64,000 nt of DNA from Gammaproteobacteria bacterium (GCA_012960755.1 DUAT01000059.1:60965-124964); one strand, 5' to 3'. Counted from the stretch's first letter, positions 1 to 9,551 are shown. The notes: a model not told the origin generated them from the letters alone. Translations and numbers: made by a program.

Positions 1-2
1 CG

Positions 3-716
3 GTCTTTTATGCGTTTCGCTGTCTATTGCCACAATCGGCACCCAATTGTGCAGGCACGTTCAGGTGTATCTCGCTGCAAGCACCGGCGGGATGTCTTGT
101 TAACGCGACGCGACCCGCAGCGACGGCGGCTGGAAACGTGGAGACCTCAATGCGCATTGTCGACGTGGTGTTGGGTGCACTGTACGAAGCTGTACCTGAC
201 CAGATTCCCGCCGCGAGTCAGGGCACGATGAACAACGTAGCCATGGGTTCCCGAGCCAGCAACACCCCCTGGGACTATTATGAAACCATTGCAGGAGGAA
301 TGGGCGCGAGTGGACGGGCAACGGGACTCTCTGCTGTGCAGTGTCATATGACAAATACGCTAAATACACCGATTGAGAGCCTGGAGAGCCATTTTCCTCT
401 GCGAATCCTGAATTATACAATGCGCCGAGACTCCTCTGGAGACGGGATTAACTGCGGAGGTGAAGGCTTGGTTAGAGAATTCCTTTTCCTTGAACCCACG
501 GAAGTGACGTTGCTGACAGAACGCAGACGGCATGCGCCCTGGGGATTGTCGGGGGGAACCGCCGGTGCACCAGGGAAAAACAGCCTGGACGGCGTGCCTG
601 TAGCAGGCAAATGCCACTTTTTTGCGAAGGCCGGACAGGTGCTAAGAATTGAAACGCCCGGCGGTGGTGGTTATGGCAAAGCCGGTGCCGAGGAGGGCGA
701 ACAACATAGCCCTTAA
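3..716 (+). CDS. Hydantoinase B/5-oxoprolinase family protein, C-terminal part (5' cut by window edge)
   Basis: The frame is open from base 3 and ends with a stop at 716, so only the C-terminal part is present. The visible protein has the HyuB hallmarks: a stretch reading PAGCLVNATRPAATAAGNVE near the start, then a glycine-rich region (GGEGLVREF, GLSGGTAGAPGKN) and the terminal RIETPGGGGYGKA motif. The family hydrolyses hydantoins or 5-oxoproline with ATP, usually with a HyuA partner. HyuA, if present, would lie to the left of the window. Substrate cannot be told from this fragment. The internal ATG at 27 is not a credible start because homology begins before it. Confidence 0.9.
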   Translation, partial: VFYAFRCLLPQSAPNCAGTFRCISLQAPAGCLVNATRPAATAAGNVETSMRIVDVVLGALYEAVPDQIPAASQGTMNNVAMGSRASNTPWDYYETIAGGMGASGRATGLSAVQCHMTNTLNTPIESLESHFPLRILNYTMRRDSSGDGINCGGEGLVREFLFLEPTEVTLLTERRRHAPWGLSGGTAGAPGKNSLDGVPVAGKCHFFAKAGQVLRIETPGGGGYGKAGAEEGEQHSP

Positions 717-834
717 AAATAAATGGCTATTTGCAAAGAGGATTTTCATAAAAAAAGTGCTGAATAGACTAAGCATCGGCGCAAAAAAAAGTTAGAATTA
801 CATTTTTAGTCACGACTTTAAAGAGAATTGAAAC

Positions 835-1155
835 ATGGATATCATGCAAACCATCAAAGAGCAGGTAGACGGTAATCCGATCCTGCTTTATATGAAAGGC
901 TCGCCAGATCAGCCCCAGTGTGGTTTCTCCTCCCAGGCGTCTCAAGCATTGATGGCCTGTGGTGAAAAATTTGCCTATATTGATATTCTCGCAAATCCTG
1001 ATATTCGTTCGAATCTGCCCCAGTATTCAGATTGGCCCACCTTCCCGCAGTTGTTCGTTGACGGCGAACTGATTGGCGGTTGCGACATCATCATGGAAAT
1101 GTACCAAAGTGGTGAACTTCTGCCGATCGTCAAAGCGGCAACAACTGCTGCTTGA
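835..1155 (+). CDS. grxD: Monothiol glutaredoxin, Grx4/GrxD family
   Basis: This 106-residue protein has the monothiol active site CGFS at residues 29-32, preceded by the lysine of MKGSP, and the glutathione-binding segments WPTFPQLFVDGELIGGCD. Proteins of this class bind a [2Fe-2S] cluster with glutathione and pass Fe-S clusters to apoproteins or BolA partners in the cytoplasm. Length and motifs match the E. coli GrxD family fully. The gene stands alone, with a short A-rich leader before the ATG and a hairpin terminator downstream. Confidence 0.95.
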   Translation: MDIMQTIKEQVDGNPILLYMKGSPDQPQCGFSSQASQALMACGEKFAYIDILANPDIRSNLPQYSDWPTFPQLFVDGELIGGCDIIMEMYQSGELLPIVKAATTAA

Positions 1156-1237
1156 TGTACTTACGGGGTCTTCCAACCCAACGCTACCTGCGTTTGCGGT
1201 AAGTGCCATTAGGGTCTTGTTTAGATTCCCAGAAAAA

Positions 1238-1263
1238 CGCCAGAAACTATTCTGGTGTTTTTT
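1238..1263 (+). terminator. Rho-independent terminator of grxD
   Basis: An 8-bp stem (CGCCAGAA with TTCTGGTG, one wobble pair) around a 4-base ACTA loop is followed by six T residues. It lies about 80 bases after the grxD stop. Confidence 0.8.
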
Positions 1264-1372
1264 GAATTAGCGCCGCTTGATATAGCCCAGCTGTTGTCCA
1301 ATCCGAATGCTGTTGCCACCAGGCATATTGACTATTTTTTGACCTGGGACAAGAAGCAGCCAATCTGCGAAT

Positions 1373-1391
1373 GATAATGATTTGCATTCAA
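1373..1391 (+). promoter_or_regulatory. Probable Fur box upstream of the porin operon
   Basis: The sequence GATAATGATTTGCATTCAA agrees with the 19-bp Fur consensus at about 13 positions, including an intact left half GATAATGAT. It ends 48 bases before the porin start, a normal place for iron-dependent repression. This is inference from one site; no -35/-10 pair is clear. Confidence 0.6.
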
Positions 1392-1439
1392 AAACCCCCC
1401 CGGTTACTATTCACGCCCCTTCGTGAATAAAGAACTAAG

Positions 1440-2756
1440 ATGAGATTATTGCAGTGTCGGATCTTTGGGTTTTTGCTGGTGTGTAGCGTTGTTTTCGGCC
1501 AGGTCGTTTTCAGCCAGGCTGTGGCTGCCAGTACTCAGGAGACTGTTGCGCCGAGTCTGGAAGAAATCTGGAAACTGATTCAACAACAACAAACACAAAT
1601 AGAGAAGTTGGAAAGCGAACTGCTGGGCAGCCAACGTCGATTGGAAGAAGCGCAAATAAGGTGGCAGGCAGACAATCAGGCGCAGTCGACAAGACTCGCC
1701 CAGACCGAGGAGGCGCTGGAAGCCACGGTAACCGCCGTCGAGGCTGTCGCCTTTAACGACAGTGGTAAACAAACGAATCTAGGTGGCTATGGCGAGTTGC
1801 ACTATAACAATCTCGATAACGGCAAAGAGATCGACCTGCATAGGTTCGTGATGTTTTTCTCTCACCAGTTCAATCAGGAACTGTCATTTTACTCCGAGCT
1901 TGAAGTTGAGCACTCCATTGCAGGTGATGGTCAACCTGGAGAAGTTGAAATTGAGCAAGCCTTCATTCAATGGGATTATGCGGACAACCACCGTACCAGG
2001 ATGGGGGTATACCTGGTTCCAGTTGGCATATTGAATGAAACCCATGAACCGGATACATTTTATGGTGTTGAACGAAACCCGGTTGAAAAACAGATCATTC
2101 CGTCCACCTGGTGGGAGGGTGGTGCTGTATTCGATGGTGAAATCACCCCGGGTTGGGGATACAACGTCGCAGCTCATTCCGGCTTGAATCTGGATACAGA
2201 CAATGCAAGTGCCTCGAAGCGCAGCAGTATTCGCTCTGCCCGACAAAAAGTTGCCAAGGCAAATGCAGACAGCCCGGCGTTTACGGCACGAATAAGATTC
2301 AACGGCATAGCAGGTCTGCAGTGGAACACGAGTTTACAATACCAGTCTGATTTGACTCAAGATGATGCAGACGGAATTGGAATCAGCGGAATTGATGCGA
2401 CGCTGTTTGAGACCAATTTAAGTTTCCAGCGGGCAGGATTTAGTTTGCGAGCACTGTATGCGCGGTGGGATATTAATGACAAGATTGAATTGTTAAATCC
2501 CGGTTCCAATGAGCAGGTGGGTTGGTTCGTTGAACCTTCCTACCGGTTTGATAAACTCGGCTTGTTCATGCGATATAGTAGCTACGATTTAACAGCCGGA
2601 AGCAATGTGACGAGTAACGAGAAAAGTCAGTTCGATGTGGGTGTTAACTACTGGTTGTACGATACCGTGGTCCTGAAAGCAGATTTTCAGCGCCAGGACA
2701 ATGACAATGGCAAGGACATAGACGGATTTAATCTTGGAGTTGGATATAGCTTTTAA
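1440..2756 (+). CDS. Outer-membrane porin-like beta-barrel with periplasmic coiled coil
   Basis: The 438-residue product starts with a signal peptide (about residues 1-30). A glutamine- and glutamate-rich coiled coil follows (about 36-100, IQQQQTQIEKLESEL and beyond), then a beta-barrel-like region opening with LGGYGELHYNN and ending in GYSF with a C-terminal aromatic residue, as expected for outer-membrane insertion. Similar proteins are found near phosphate- or iron-related loci. Substrate is unknown. A Fur-like box upstream and the following FMN-binding and PepSY genes suggest a role in iron acquisition. The next gene overlaps its 3' end. Confidence 0.8.
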   Translation: MRLLQCRIFGFLLVCSVVFGQVVFSQAVAASTQETVAPSLEEIWKLIQQQQTQIEKLESELLGSQRRLEEAQIRWQADNQAQSTRLAQTEEALEATVTAVEAVAFNDSGKQTNLGGYGELHYNNLDNGKEIDLHRFVMFFSHQFNQELSFYSELEVEHSIAGDGQPGEVEIEQAFIQWDYADNHRTRMGVYLVPVGILNETHEPDTFYGVERNPVEKQIIPSTWWEGGAVFDGEITPGWGYNVAAHSGLNLDTDNASASKRSSIRSARQKVAKANADSPAFTARIRFNGIAGLQWNTSLQYQSDLTQDDADGIGISGIDATLFETNLSFQRAGFSLRALYARWDINDKIELLNPGSNEQVGWFVEPSYRFDKLGLFMRYSSYDLTAGSNVTSNEKSQFDVGVNYWLYDTVVLKADFQRQDNDNGKDIDGFNLGVGYSF

Positions 2757-3354
2757 ACAAGCTTCTTTACAAAGGACTTCTTTACCAAGGAGCAAGAGTC
2801 GATTTCGAGTCAGCTCGCTTGGCTTTTGCCTCGGCCTGTTGATCGGGGCCTCGTGCTCTTCTGCTGCGGTCTATGTGTCACCGGTACAATTTGTTGCTGA
2901 TAATTTTTCCCTGAACCCCAAAACCCGGACTGTGTGGCTGACGAAGGAAAACCAATCAATAGCCAGATTGATCCTTGGCCATACCTATCGTGGCTTACGA
3001 GTACGATACTGGCAGGACGGATCCAAAACCGGTTGGATCATGGATGAAATTGGCAAGGAAAAGCCCATTACCATTGGGGTTGTTATTGATGAAAATAAAA
3101 TTCAAAAAATAACAATCCTTGAATTCAGGGAGTCTCGCGGTGGCGAGGTGAGGCACCCATTTTTCACCGGGCAGTTTATGGGATTGTCCCTGGTGGAAGG
3201 TAACAAGCTGAGTCAGCGAATCGATGGCATAACGGGCGCCACCTTGTCCGTTAGGGCTGTGTCAAACGTCAGTCGATTTGCACTGCATTTACATCATAGT
3301 CTGGATTTGGACGAAACTCAGGAACTGCAGCGCCTGACGATGACTGAGCGATAG
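2734..3354 (+). CDS. Exported FMN-binding domain protein (RnfG/NqrC-like flavinylation motif)
   Basis: The product is up to 206 residues. A hydrophobic export segment lies near residues 28-46, and a C-terminal FMN-binding domain carries DGITGATLSVRAV, the motif whose threonine is covalently flavinylated by ApbE in RnfG and NqrC. The start is uncertain: no ATG exists before the signal segment and TTG at 2734 or 2740 are the available choices, both overlapping the porin stop. Bases 2762-2791 are two in-frame 15-nt repeats in the N-terminus. It probably carries electrons outside the cytoplasmic membrane together with the PepSY protein that follows. Confidence 0.75.
   Translation: MELDIAFKQASLQRTSLPRSKSRFRVSSLGFCLGLLIGASCSSAAVYVSPVQFVADNFSLNPKTRTVWLTKENQSIARLILGHTYRGLRVRYWQDGSKTGWIMDEIGKEKPITIGVVIDENKIQKITILEFRESRGGEVRHPFFTGQFMGLSLVEGNKLSQRIDGITGATLSVRAVSNVSRFALHLHHSLDLDETQELQRLTMTER
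2762..2791 (+). repeat. Two in-frame 15-nt tandem repeats
   Basis: CTTCTTTAC(A/C)AAGGA occurs twice head to tail with one difference. It encodes part of the charged leader of the FMN-binding protein and is one of several short tandem duplications in this window. Confidence 0.8.
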
Positions 3355-3367
3355 CGATTAAAGCTTC

Positions 3368-4066
3368 ATGTTAAAAGAAAGCACCGTCAGATCATTGCGT
3401 AAGGGCCACAGAAATGTCGGCATATTCCTGGTCTTGTTCCTGTTGCTGGTATCTGTGACAGGAATCCTGTTGAATCATACCGAGAGTTTGCATCTCAGCG
3501 AGCGTTACGTCCCGGCGTTTGTTGCCAGGCGCTATTACCAGAGTCAGGAAGTCCATGGCTTTGAACTCAATACCCGTTATTACTATACCCTTGGCGATCT
3601 GCTCTATGTTGACCATCAGGCATTAACGCAATGTGGCGAGGTGAAGGGCGTTGTTGAGCAGGCAGAACAATTCGTTGTTCTCTGTGATGCGGAATTGATT
3701 GTGTTTACTAAAGATCACCAGATGATTGAGAGGTTTGGCGAGGTGCATGGGCTTCCACCAAACCTGAATCGGATGGCAGTTGACAATAAGCAGTTATTGC
3801 TCGCCAACGATACAGAAGTGTTCGGTTTTGATACCGACACACTTGAATCCGTACTGATAACCACTGCCTTCGATGATTGGCCTGAATCCGGAACAGTACC
3901 CGCTCAGCTGATGCTGAAAGACAGCGTCAGCTGGCAACAGTTCCTCCTTGATCTGCATAGCGGTATGTTTATTGGAGCGGCAGGTAAGTGGTTAGCTGAC
4001 CTGGTTGCAATATTCATTGTGGGTGTCGCAATTTCTGGGCTGGTGATGTGGCGTAACCCGAGATAA
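3368..4066 (+). CDS. PepSY-associated transmembrane protein
   Basis: This 232-residue protein has a transmembrane helix at about 17-37 (VGIFLVLFLLLVSVTGILL), a large periplasmic part, and a second helix near the C-terminus after the typical DLHSGMFIG motif, ending SGLVMWRNPR. This is the PepSY_TM pattern, in which histidines near the membrane may bind haem or metal. It follows the FMN-binding gene by 13 bases. Family members occur in extracytoplasmic electron-transfer and ferric-reductase loci. The precise reaction is inference. Confidence 0.75.
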   Translation: MLKESTVRSLRKGHRNVGIFLVLFLLLVSVTGILLNHTESLHLSERYVPAFVARRYYQSQEVHGFELNTRYYYTLGDLLYVDHQALTQCGEVKGVVEQAEQFVVLCDAELIVFTKDHQMIERFGEVHGLPPNLNRMAVDNKQLLLANDTEVFGFDTDTLESVLITTAFDDWPESGTVPAQLMLKDSVSWQQFLLDLHSGMFIGAAGKWLADLVAIFIVGVAISGLVMWRNPR

Positions 4067-4205
4067 CGTTTATACTAAGCAGGATGCTTTAGATTCGAAA
4101 ATCTATCTCGATTTACACAAACTGACCTACACTGGCTATAGTGGCAGCAATCAGTTTTAACACGTTAATTCTAATACTCAATATTCTTATAAAAAGGGAG
4201 CACAC

Positions 4206-4625
4206 ATGGACCTAAAAGGCAGTAACACGGAACAAAATCTTAAGGATGCATTCGCGGGTGAATCCCAGGCAAATCGTCGATACCTTTATTTTGCAGCGAA
4301 GGCTGATGTAGAAGGTTACAACGATGTCTCTGCAGTGTTTCGTTCAACGGCGGAAGGTGAAACCGGACATGCCCATGGCCATCTGGAATATCTTGAAGAA
4401 ACTGGCGACCCGGCGACCGGGCTACCTATCGGCGCGACTTCGGATAATCTGAAAGCCGCGGTTGCGGGAGAGACTCACGAATACACGGATATGTATCCTG
4501 GTATGGCAAAAACAGCCCGGGAAGAGGGCTTTGAGGAAATTGCCGACTGGATGGAAACCCTCGCTAAGGCAGAACGCTCACATGCGAACCGTTTCCAAAA
4601 GGCACTGGATAACCTCGACGAATAG
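4206..4625 (+). CDS. Rubrerythrin-type diiron protein (no rubredoxin domain)
   Basis: The 139-residue protein is a four-helix ferritin-like domain with the repeated iron-ligand motifs [25 protein letters not shown] and AERSHANRF. Rubrerythrins reduce hydrogen peroxide at a diiron centre. The C-terminal rubredoxin domain of classical members is absent, so an external electron donor is needed. A good AAAAAGGGAG ribosome-binding site lies just before the ATG. It is monocistronic and converges with rnt. Confidence 0.9.
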   Translation: MDLKGSNTEQNLKDAFAGESQANRRYLYFAAKADVEGYNDVSAVFRSTAEGETGHAHGHLEYLEETGDPATGLPIGATSDNLKAAVAGETHEYTDMYPGMAKTAREEGFEEIADWMETLAKAERSHANRFQKALDNLDE

Positions 4626-4661
4626 TGGCGCTTGTGGACGATGATCTTTTAGGGTGAATTT

Positions 4662-5306
4662 TTAGTGGGATTGGATGTCTCTATCGATGTTCAGTCCCCC
4701 TAACTGCTTCCAACGATTCACAATGTGACAAAACATCTCGGCGGTCTTGTCACAATCGTATAACGCCGAATGTGCCTTGTTAGCGTCGAAACTGACACCC
4801 GCCACCTGGCAAGCTTTTGCCAGTACTGTCTGGCGAAATGCCAATCCACAAAGAGTCGCGGTGTCGAAAGAAGAAAAGGGATGGAATGGATTGCGCTTGA
4901 TTGAACACCGTTCTGATGCCTCATTCAGGAATCCCTGGTCGAATGCCGCATTGTGGGCAACGATGATTGCACGCTGACAGCCTGTTTCACGAATCCGTTT
5001 GCGCACACCACGAAACGTCTCACTCAGCGCTTTCTGCTCAGGCACCGCGCCTCGTAACGGATTGTCCGGGTCTATGCCGGTAAAATCCAGGGATGATTGC
5101 TCGATGTTGGCACCTTCGAAAGGTTCGACGTTGAAAAAAAACTTTTCTCCGGGTACCAATTTCCCCTCGTCATCCATTTCTATAATAACCGCGGCAAGCT
5201 CCAGTAACGCATCTGTTTTAGCGTTGAAGCCCCCGGTCTCAAGATCCACAACAACGGGCAGATAGCCTCGAAATCGATAGGCAATTGGGTATTTTGAGTC
5301 GTTCAA
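4662..5306 (-). CDS. rnt: Ribonuclease T
   Basis: This 214-residue DEDD-family 3'-5' exonuclease trims tRNA and other stable RNA 3' ends. Catalytic motifs are visible: VVDLETGG (Asp21, Glu23), HNAAFDQGF and [13 protein letters not shown]. Length matches E. coli RNase T. The start overlaps the pyrC stop by four bases, and rnt next to pyrC is the order known in Pseudomonas. Confidence 0.95.
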   Translation of the reverse strand: MNDSKYPIAYRFRGYLPVVVDLETGGFNAKTDALLELAAVIIEMDDEGKLVPGEKFFFNVEPFEGANIEQSSLDFTGIDPDNPLRGAVPEQKALSETFRGVRKRIRETGCQRAIIVAHNAAFDQGFLNEASERCSIKRNPFHPFSSFDTATLCGLAFRQTVLAKACQVAGVSFDANKAHSALYDCDKTAEMFCHIVNRWKQLGGLNIDRDIQSH

Positions 5307-6352
5307 CGGGTTTCCTTAGGTTGTACTTTCCAGCTTAAGTGTTCGCCAGCACAGATGGGGACAAGTTCATCCTGGCCGAATTGAAGAGTTGCTGGCACTT
5401 CCCAGGATTCTTCAACCAGTGTGATGGTGTCTTTGTTACGTGGCAGGTTATAAAAATCAGGACCGTGGAAACTGCTGAATGCTTCCAGTTGTTCCAGTGC
5501 GCCTGCACTGTCGAAAACCTGAGCGTAGAACTCAATCGCCGCATGGGCTGTATAACTACCGGCGGCACAGCCTGAAACATTCTCCTTCGCATGGCGGGGA
5601 TGGGGCGCTGAATCAGTTCCGAGGAAGAATTTTGGGCTGGCAGATATTGCCGCTTCGATCAGCGATTGCTGGTGCAGGTCGCGCTTCAATATCGGCAGGC
5701 AGTAGTAGAGAGATTTCATACTGCCCGCCAGCATATGATTCCGATTGAATAACAAATGGTGCGCCGTGATGGTCGCGGCAATGTTGTTGTTGGCCTCGAC
5801 AACAAAATCCACGGCTTCTTTTGTTGTGATGTGTTCAAAGATGATCCTGAGCTCCGGAAAGTCCTGGCTGATGGGCAAGAGCGATTCATGGATGAAGGTG
5901 GTTTCGCGGTCGAAAATATCCACGTCCAATGTCGTCACTTCCCCGTGTACACACAAAGGCATGCCATATTCCTGCATGGTTTCAAAGATCGGATAGAGGT
6001 CCATGATCGATGCAACCCCGGCTTCTGAGTTGGTTGTTGCCCCGGCAGGATAGAGTTTAAAGGCGTGCACAATGCCTGACTGCTTGGCTTTGATCACTGT
6101 TTCTGAAGTGGTTTCCGGGGTGATGTAGAGCGTCATCAAAGGGGTGAATTCAGAGCCATCCGGAACTAACGAAACAATTCGGTCGCGATAGTTACGGGCT
6201 GTGTCGACAGTGTCAACAGGTGGGAGCAGGTTGGGCATCACAATCGCACGACCAAAGTACCTGGATATTTCAGCCACAGTATGTTTTAGATAGTCGCCAT
6301 CTCGAAGGTGAACATGCCAATCATCGGGTCGGACTATGGTAATACTGCGCAT
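5303..6352 (-). CDS. pyrC: Dihydroorotase (class II)
   Basis: The 349-residue enzyme cyclises carbamoyl-aspartate to dihydroorotate in pyrimidine synthesis. It has the metal-binding DWHVHLRDG motif (His13, His15), the VCVHGEVT motif with a zinc histidine and the FLGTDSAPH segment with the catalytic aspartate. Length equals that of the E. coli type. It heads a two-gene unit with rnt (4-base overlap). Confidence 0.97.
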   Translation of the reverse strand: MRSITIVRPDDWHVHLRDGDYLKHTVAEISRYFGRAIVMPNLLPPVDTVDTARNYRDRIVSLVPDGSEFTPLMTLYITPETTSETVIKAKQSGIVHAFKLYPAGATTNSEAGVASIMDLYPIFETMQEYGMPLCVHGEVTTLDVDIFDRETTFIHESLLPISQDFPELRIIFEHITTKEAVDFVVEANNNIAATITAHHLLFNRNHMLAGSMKSLYYCLPILKRDLHQQSLIEAAISASPKFFLGTDSAPHPRHAKENVSGCAAGSYTAHAAIEFYAQVFDSAGALEQLEAFSSFHGPDFYNLPRNKDTITLVEESWEVPATLQFGQDELVPICAGEHLSWKVQPKETR

Positions 6353-6717
6353 ATTCGTTCTGGTTTCAGAGTTGAGTGTATTGTACTACACCGGAGTCTT
6401 GAGGACTTGTGCCCGATGGAGGGCCTATCCAGAGCATGGAGCCCGTGCCGAGAGCGCATCGGGGGCCCGCCCAGGGGGGACCGTAGGACTCACGGGCAAG
6501 CGAGGGGAGCGCGGGGGCGCCCAGCCCATTGCGACCAGGGGCGTGCTGACTCGGCGTCCCCCAGAAAAGGCCCTCCTTCCCACTTAACGCTACCAACGTT
6601 TTGGCCTTAAGTAAGGGACATTCTACTCTGGGCCCCACCGGGTTTTGGGCAGAGAAGTTTGCCTAACTGCCTTCAGATTTTGTTAACATAGCGCTCTTTT
6701 TTTCCGGGGCTTGCTGC
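6353..6717. other. Divergent intergenic region pyrC/argG with GC-rich block
   Basis: No credible gene is present. A G/C-rich stretch at about 6440-6575 contrasts with the flanking genes and contains one copy of the unit GACTCGGCGTCCCC (6549-6562). The same unit is found at 8041-8088 and, inverted, near 29592-29617. Promoters for both divergent genes must lie here but I could not fix their boxes. Confidence 0.6.
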
Positions 6718-7953
6718 ATGTCTGAGAATGCATCTGAAATTAACAAGATTGTGCTGTCATATTCCGGCGGTCTGGATACCACCGCCATATTGAAGTGGCT
6801 GCAGGAGACTTATCAGTGTGAGGTCGTGACGTTCACTGCCGATCTGGGCGATGGTGATGATTACTCGCAGGTGCGGCAAAAAGCCTTGAATTCTGGGGCC
6901 TCTGAGGCGTTTGTTAATGATGTGCGAGAAGAGTTTGTTCGGGACTTCGTTTTCCCGATGTTCCGCTGCAACACGATCTACGAGGGTGAATATCTACTCG
7001 GGACATCCATTGCCCGTCCGTTGATCGCCAAGCGATTAGTTGAAATTGCCAATGAAACGGGCGCGAATGCCATATCACACGGGGCGACAGGTAAGGGTAA
7101 CGATCAGGTCAGGTTTGAACTGGGTGCTTATGCATTGCGACCGGACATAAAAGTTATTGCCCCGTGGCGCGAATGGGACCTTACCTCGCGTGAATCACTG
7201 ATGCAGTTTTGTGAGAAGCACCAGATTCCCGTTGATCGAAAACATGAAGGCGAAAAGTCGCCCTATTCAATGGATGCGAATTTGCTGCATATTTCTTACG
7301 AGGGGGGCATTCTCGAGGATCCTAACGCGGAACCGGAAGAATCAATGTGGCTCTGGTCTCGGTCTCCCGAAGCGGCACCTGATTCCCCGACCGTCATCGA
7401 ACTGACCTATCGTGGCGGTGATGTCGTGGCCATCGATGGTGAAGAGATGTCACCCGCAACGGTATTAACTCACCTGAACAAGGTGGGTGGAGAAAACGGC
7501 ATTGGTCGCGTCGATATTGTTGAGAATCGATATGTTGGTATGAAAGCGAGAGGGTGCTACGAAACGCCTGGCGGTACTATTTTGCTCAAAGGGCATAGGG
7601 CTATCGAATCCATTACCCTGGATCGCGAGTTGGCGCACCTTAAGGATGACTTAATGCCACGCTATGCCGGCCTTATTTACAATGGCTACTGGTGGTCGCC
7701 AGAGCGCAAGGCGATGCAGGCGTTAATTGATGATTCGCAAGAGTATGTGAATGGCACCGTGCGCCTTAAGTTGTACAAGGGTAACGTGATTGTTACCGGC
7801 CGTGAATCCACGACCGACACACTCTATGACGGAAATATCGTGACCTTTGAGGATGACGCCGGTGCATATGACCAGAAAGATGCTGCAGGCTTTATACAAC
7901 TCAATGCGTTGAGGCTCAAAGTTGCCAGCAAGAAAGGACGTAAGTTGCTTTAA
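6718..7953 (+). CDS. argG: Argininosuccinate synthase
   Basis: The 411-residue enzyme joins citrulline and aspartate with ATP in arginine synthesis. The N-type ATP pyrophosphatase loop [10 protein letters not shown] lies at about residues 13-22. The family segments [16 protein letters not shown] and [19 protein letters not shown] (split here in reading) are present. Length matches the roughly 400-residue bacterial form. It is monocistronic and followed by a hairpin element. Confidence 0.97.
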   Translation: MSENASEINKIVLSYSGGLDTTAILKWLQETYQCEVVTFTADLGDGDDYSQVRQKALNSGASEAFVNDVREEFVRDFVFPMFRCNTIYEGEYLLGTSIARPLIAKRLVEIANETGANAISHGATGKGNDQVRFELGAYALRPDIKVIAPWREWDLTSRESLMQFCEKHQIPVDRKHEGEKSPYSMDANLLHISYEGGILEDPNAEPEESMWLWSRSPEAAPDSPTVIELTYRGGDVVAIDGEEMSPATVLTHLNKVGGENGIGRVDIVENRYVGMKARGCYETPGGTILLKGHRAIESITLDRELAHLKDDLMPRYAGLIYNGYWWSPERKAMQALIDDSQEYVNGTVRLKLYKGNVIVTGRESTTDTLYDGNIVTFEDDAGAYDQKDAAGFIQLNALRLKVASKKGRKLL

Positions 7954-8005
7954 GTGTCCTGGGGCATTGTTTTCTCCAACGCCTCACAGGTTCGAAGATC
8001 CTGGG

Positions 8006-8179
8006 TTGCTTGGTCGGGGTGTATGCTTGCCGCAGACCCCGACTCGGCGTCCCCGACTCGGCGTCCCCGACTCGGCGTCCCCGACTCGAGGCCAGGACGG
8101 CCGAAAGTCAGGCTTCATGGATGTGGTGGGGGCGCCGAGCCTTATGCCGGTGCGGAAAGCGTACACCCCGGCCGGGCAA
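8006..8179. repeat. Inverted-repeat element with 14-nt tandem core
   Basis: Arms at 8006-8034 and 8151-8179 are inverted copies matching at about 24 of 29 positions. Between them lie three perfect head-to-tail copies of GACTCGGCGTCCCC (8041-8082) and a partial fourth (8083-8088). The element lies between the convergent ends of argG and nth and may also act as a terminator. Related core units occur at two other intergenic sites. Confidence 0.75.
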
Positions 8180-8234
8180 TCCGAACAGACTTATTCAGAT
8201 GACTCTGACTTGAAAATACCGTTTTGGATTAAAG

Positions 8235-8873
8235 CTAGAGATCTCGCTTCTTCTGCTTGAACTCACAAAGATCATAAATCACACAAGCGCCACATTTGGG
8301 GTTTCTCGCGGTGCAGATGTAACGACCGTGGAGAATTAGCCAGTGATGGGCATCGAGAATAAATTCGTCGGGAATGACCTTGATCAGCTTGTCTTCCACC
8401 TGGCGAACGGTCTTTCCCGGGGCGAACCTGATGCGGTTTGATAACCTGAATATATGGGTATCCACTGCCATCGTCGGTTGTCCGAATGCCGTGTTCAGGA
8501 CGACATTGGCTGTTTTTCTGCCGACCCCGGGAAGTGCTTCAAGTTCAGGCCGGGTGTCCGGGACGACGGAATCGTGCTCTTTAATCAGGAGTTCGCAGGT
8601 CTTAATAATATTGGCAGCTTTCGTGTTGAACAAACCGATAGTTTTGATGTAATTCTTCAAACCTTTTCCCCCCAGGTTAAGAATCGCTTCCGGAGAATTG
8701 GCTATTTTGTACAATTTCGTTGTTGCCTTGTTGACTGAAACATCCGTCGCCTGCGCAGAAAGCATAACGGCGATTAATAGTTCAAAGGTTGAACCATAGA
8801 CCAGTTCGGTTTCCGGCGTTGGGTTTTCATCCCTTAACAGGGACAAGATTTTGATTCTTTTGTCTTTATTCAT
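8235..8873 (-). CDS. nth: Endonuclease III
   Basis: The 212-residue base-excision DNA glycosylase/AP lyase removes oxidised pyrimidines. The helix-hairpin-helix LPGVGRKTANVVL with the catalytic lysine, the catalytic aspartate in AVDTHIFRLSNR, and the [4Fe-4S] loop CTARNPKCGACVIYDLC near the C-terminus are all present. It is the last gene of the rnf operon, as in most gammaproteobacteria. Its start region is duplicated (14-nt tandem repeat, 8863-8890). Confidence 0.96.
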   Translation of the reverse strand: MNKDKRIKILSLLRDENPTPETELVYGSTFELLIAVMLSAQATDVSVNKATTKLYKIANSPEAILNLGGKGLKNYIKTIGLFNTKAANIIKTCELLIKEHDSVVPDTRPELEALPGVGRKTANVVLNTAFGQPTMAVDTHIFRLSNRIRFAPGKTVRQVEDKLIKVIPDEFILDAHHWLILHGRYICTARNPKCGACVIYDLCEFKQKKRDL

Positions 8874-8890
8874 TTTTCTTTATTCATTTT
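8863..8890 (-). repeat. 14-nt tandem duplication at the rnfE/nth junction
   Basis: TCTTTATTCATTTT occurs twice in a row. One copy holds the nth start codon and the other encodes the last residues of RnfE, so the duplication has separated the stop of rnfE from the start of nth. Confidence 0.8.
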
Positions 8891-9551
8891 TCTTTATTGA
8901 CGGGTTTTGTCCTTTTCTCTCTCTGCTCGTTGCCTTCAGCTGAATCCAGTTTTTCAAGGCGATAAGACAGCCGAGCGTCAGGAATGCGCCGGGTGGCAAG
9001 ATAAGCAACAGGAATCTGCCGTTGGGAAGTGAGATCCGCCAGTCTTCCTGGCTCCCGCCGAGCAACAAATGTAGTTGGGTAAACAAGGTTCCCTGGCCCA
9101 ACGCTTCTCGAATAAAGCCCAGGCTCGTTATGACCAACAGGAACCCAAGCCCCATCATAAATCCATCGAGTATCGCATATCGAACGGGATTTCTGCTGGC
9201 GAAGCTTTCGGCACGACCCAGCACCGTACAGTTTGTCACGATCAGGGCAACAAACAGTCCGATGCGCTGGTGAATCTCAAACAGGTAGGTTTGCAGTAAG
9301 AGGTCACTGATTGTGACAAACGTCGCAATGATCAGAATTTGTGCCGGAAGTCGGGTTGAATCGTCCAGCCAGGGGCGAATCAAGCTAATGATAAAATTTG
9401 AACAGGTCAGTACCACCAGGGTTATCAGACCCAGCACCAGGGCGTTGGTGACGGTATTTGAGACGGCCAGTAACGGACACAGGCCCAACAATTGTACCAG
9501 GGCCGGATTTTGGGACCACAAGCCCTGAATCGATATTTCCCTGGCCTTCAC
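8880..9551 (-). CDS. rnfE: Rnf complex membrane subunit RnfE
   Basis: The 223-residue integral membrane protein has about six hydrophobic helices and the NqrD/RnfE signatures NPALVQLLGLCPLLAVSNT near the N-terminus and VTNCTVLGRAE mid-protein. With RnfA it forms the paired membrane core of the ion-translocating ferredoxin oxidoreductase. It overlaps rnfG by four bases. Its C-terminal IKKNE is produced by the local 14-nt duplication. Confidence 0.95.
   Translation of the reverse strand: MKAREISIQGLWSQNPALVQLLGLCPLLAVSNTVTNALVLGLITLVVLTCSNFIISLIRPWLDDSTRLPAQILIIATFVTISDLLLQTYLFEIHQRIGLFVALIVTNCTVLGRAESFASRNPVRYAILDGFMMGLGFLLVITSLGFIREALGQGTLFTQLHLLLGGSQEDWRISLPNGRFLLLILPPGAFLTLGCLIALKNWIQLKATSRERKGQNPSIKKNE

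Noticed and set aside
6419..6575. Possible hairpin arms GGAGGGCC/GGCCCTCC around the single core unit
   Set aside because: The match is only about eight bases and does not extend, so it does not define an element like the other two.
6366..6638. Several 80-100 residue frames in the GC-rich pyrC/argG gap
   Set aside because: Frames are open in several directions because of high G/C and lack of stops; no motif or start signal supports them.
7922..8260. 112-residue frame and others across the argG/nth gap
   Set aside because: They translate the tandem 14-mers and hairpin arms; the inverted-repeat structure explains the open frames.
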